A stretch of DNA of 7,013 nt from NCBI GenBank assembly GCA_039184055.1, contig JBCDBH010000311.1, positions 1-7,013 of the forward strand, given 5' to 3'. Source of the stretch: JBCDBH01 sp039184055. Lineage in GTDB: Bacteria > Acidobacteriota > Thermoanaerobaculia > Multivoradales > J023. The translations under genes were made by a program, and so were the position numbers. The notes below the pieces were generated by a model. It made no database searches. It was not told the origin of the DNA and saw only the letters and a program-made list of their open reading frames with translations. Positions 6,009 through 7,013 of this stretch are shown here, piece by piece (within the stretch, counting starts at the first letter, position 1; each line of letters opens with the position of its first letter).

Positions 6009-6914
6009 ATGAGCGTCGTCAATCGTCTTCTGGTCGCGGGACTCCGCGTAGTCCCAAAGCCCGTCGTCGGCCTGGTGGCAAAGCGCTACGTCGCCGGTGA
6101 GACCCTCGACGACGCCGTCGCGACGGTCAAGAGACTCCAAGAAGAAGGCGCCTGCGCCACCCTCGACGTGCTCGGTGAGGAAGTCATCCGACCCGAGCGC
6201 GCCGAAGCCGCGCGTGACCTCTACCTCCAGGTTCTCGAAGCCATCGAGACCCACAAGCTCGACGCGTCGATCTCGGTCAAACCCACCCAGATGGGACTCG
6301 ACTTCGACGCCGACCTGTGTCGACGGATCTACGAACAGCTGGTCGAACGTGCCGCCGCGCAACAAAACTACGTGCGCATCGACATGGAAGACCACACCGT
6401 CACCACCGCCACCCTCGACCTCTACAACCACCTTTATCAGCGTTATGGTGGCCAACACGTCGGCGCCGTGCTCCAGGGCTACATGCGTCGCACACTCGAC
6501 GACATCGCCGCCCTACCCACCGAGCACGGCAACATCAGGCTGTGCAAAGGCATCTACATCGAGCCGCGGCACGTCGCCTTCAAAGACTACGAAACCGTAA
6601 GGCTCAACTTCATCGCCGCGCTCCAAGCCCTCTTCGCCAAGGGCGTATTCGTCGGCATCGCCACCCACGACGAATACCTCATCTGCGCCGCCATCGACCT
6701 CATCCACCGTCATGGCCTGAGCCCCGACCGCTACGAATTCCAAATGCTGCTCGGCGTCGAAGACGAGCTCCGCCGCATCCTCATCGCCGAAGGCCATCCC
6801 TTACGCGTTTACGTGCCCTTCGGCAAAGAGTGGTACCTCTATTCCATGCGTCGCCTACGCGAAAACCCACAGATCGCCGGCCACGTCGCGCGTGCGGTGC
6901 TGACGGGGAAGTAG
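6009..6914 (+). CDS. putB: Proline dehydrogenase, monofunctional FAD enzyme
   Basis: 301 residues, matching stand-alone proline dehydrogenases such as Bacillus PutB (about 300) and much shorter than bifunctional PutA; the symbol follows that usage. It oxidises L-proline to 1-pyrroline-5-carboxylate with FAD, passing electrons to the respiratory chain at the membrane. The TIM-barrel motifs occur in order: TLDVLGEE (51-58), SVKPTQMG (89-96), RIDMED (123-128), LQGYMRRT (155-162), RLCKGIY (177-183), ATHDE (218-222), YEFQMLLG (242-249), RVYVPFG (266-272) and YSMRRLRENP (278-287), whose paired arginines bind the proline carboxylate. The ATG follows the upstream stop by 3 bases, and the only purine-rich site (TGAGGT) touches the ATG, so translation probably depends on ribosomes finishing the upstream gene. 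No P5C dehydrogenase is visible in the window; it may be elsewhere. Identification is firm. Confidence 0.95.
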   Translation: MSVVNRLLVAGLRVVPKPVVGLVAKRYVAGETLDDAVATVKRLQEEGACATLDVLGEEVIRPERAEAARDLYLQVLEAIETHKLDASISVKPTQMGLDFDADLCRRIYEQLVERAAAQQNYVRIDMEDHTVTTATLDLYNHLYQRYGGQHVGAVLQGYMRRTLDDIAALPTEHGNIRLCKGIYIEPRHVAFKDYETVRLNFIAALQALFAKGVFVGIATHDEYLICAAIDLIHRHGLSPDRYEFQMLLGVEDELRRILIAEGHPLRVYVPFGKEWYLYSMRRLRENPQIAGHVARAVLTGK

Positions 6915-6920
6915 TAGCAG

Positions 6921-7013
6921 TCAATTGATGTCGTCGGCGAGACTGTCGGCGCTGTCGTGAGACGCAGCGTCGAGCGGAGCAGCGTCCTCGGAAACATCGT
7001 CCGTATCAGCACG
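6921..7013 (-). CDS. Possible acidic C-terminal end of a convergent gene (partial)
   Basis: On the minus strand an open frame enters from the right edge and ends at TGA (6921-6923), giving about 30 residues. They are rich in Asp, Ala and Ser (eight or nine acidic residues, one Arg), ending in SLADDIN. This looks like a disordered acidic tail. The frame is too short to identify, and open frames of this size are common in GC-rich DNA, so it may be chance. If real, it converges with the proline dehydrogenase gene, with only 6 bases between stops. No terminator is seen in the 99 bases after 6914. Confidence 0.35.
   Translation of the reverse strand, partial: RADTDDVSEDAAPLDAASHDSADSLADDIN

Noticed and set aside
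5601..6458. 285-codon open frame on the minus strand
   Set aside because: Antisense to the end of the BoxB-like gene and the start of proline dehydrogenase; no domain seen.
6961..6971. Small palindrome GACGC-A-GCGTC as a terminator after proline dehydrogenase
   Set aside because: Five-base arms, one-base loop that cannot form, and no T-run.

Overview
The window looks like chromosomal DNA from a GC-rich Gram-negative-type bacterium. The evidence is strong G/C preference at third codon positions, an exported multi-cysteine lysyl-endopeptidase-like protease, an ArnT/PMT-type membrane glycosyltransferase and a BoxB-like di-iron protein. Myxococcota or Acidobacteriota would fit this mix, but the sequence alone does not settle the taxon. 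I see no mobile element, CRISPR array, tRNA or rRNA.

Layout. The left part is read on the minus strand. An exported serine protease (1097-2803) is followed by a hairpin pair (1029-1090), the second being a good intrinsic terminator. Immediately after it lies the start of a membrane glycosyltransferase that runs off the left edge (1-1000). A 305-bp divergent region (2804-3108) separates the protease from the right part, which is read on the plus strand. There, lipA (3109-4083) appears to start without a leader. A 97-bp gap with a candidate promoter and a hairpin precedes a tight three-gene run: a GNAT acetyltransferase (4181-4651), a BoxB/PaaA-family di-iron oxygenase-like protein (4674-6005) and a monofunctional proline dehydrogenase (6009-6914). 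Gaps within the run are 22 bp and 3 bp. The last 99 bases may hold the acidic C-terminal end of a convergent minus-strand gene.

How the genes may work together. LipA makes the lipoyl cofactor of the 2-oxoacid dehydrogenases, and proline dehydrogenase feeds proline carbon into glutamate and the TCA cycle. Between them sits a BoxB-like protein that keeps all six expected di-iron ligands but is not obviously BoxB or PaaA. It has its own C-terminal part with a Cys-Pro-Cys motif. Its tight linkage to proline dehydrogenase, with no visible CoA ligase, reductase or ring-cleavage partner, is the most unexplained and interesting feature of the window. The protease and glycosyltransferase point separately to secretion and envelope modification.
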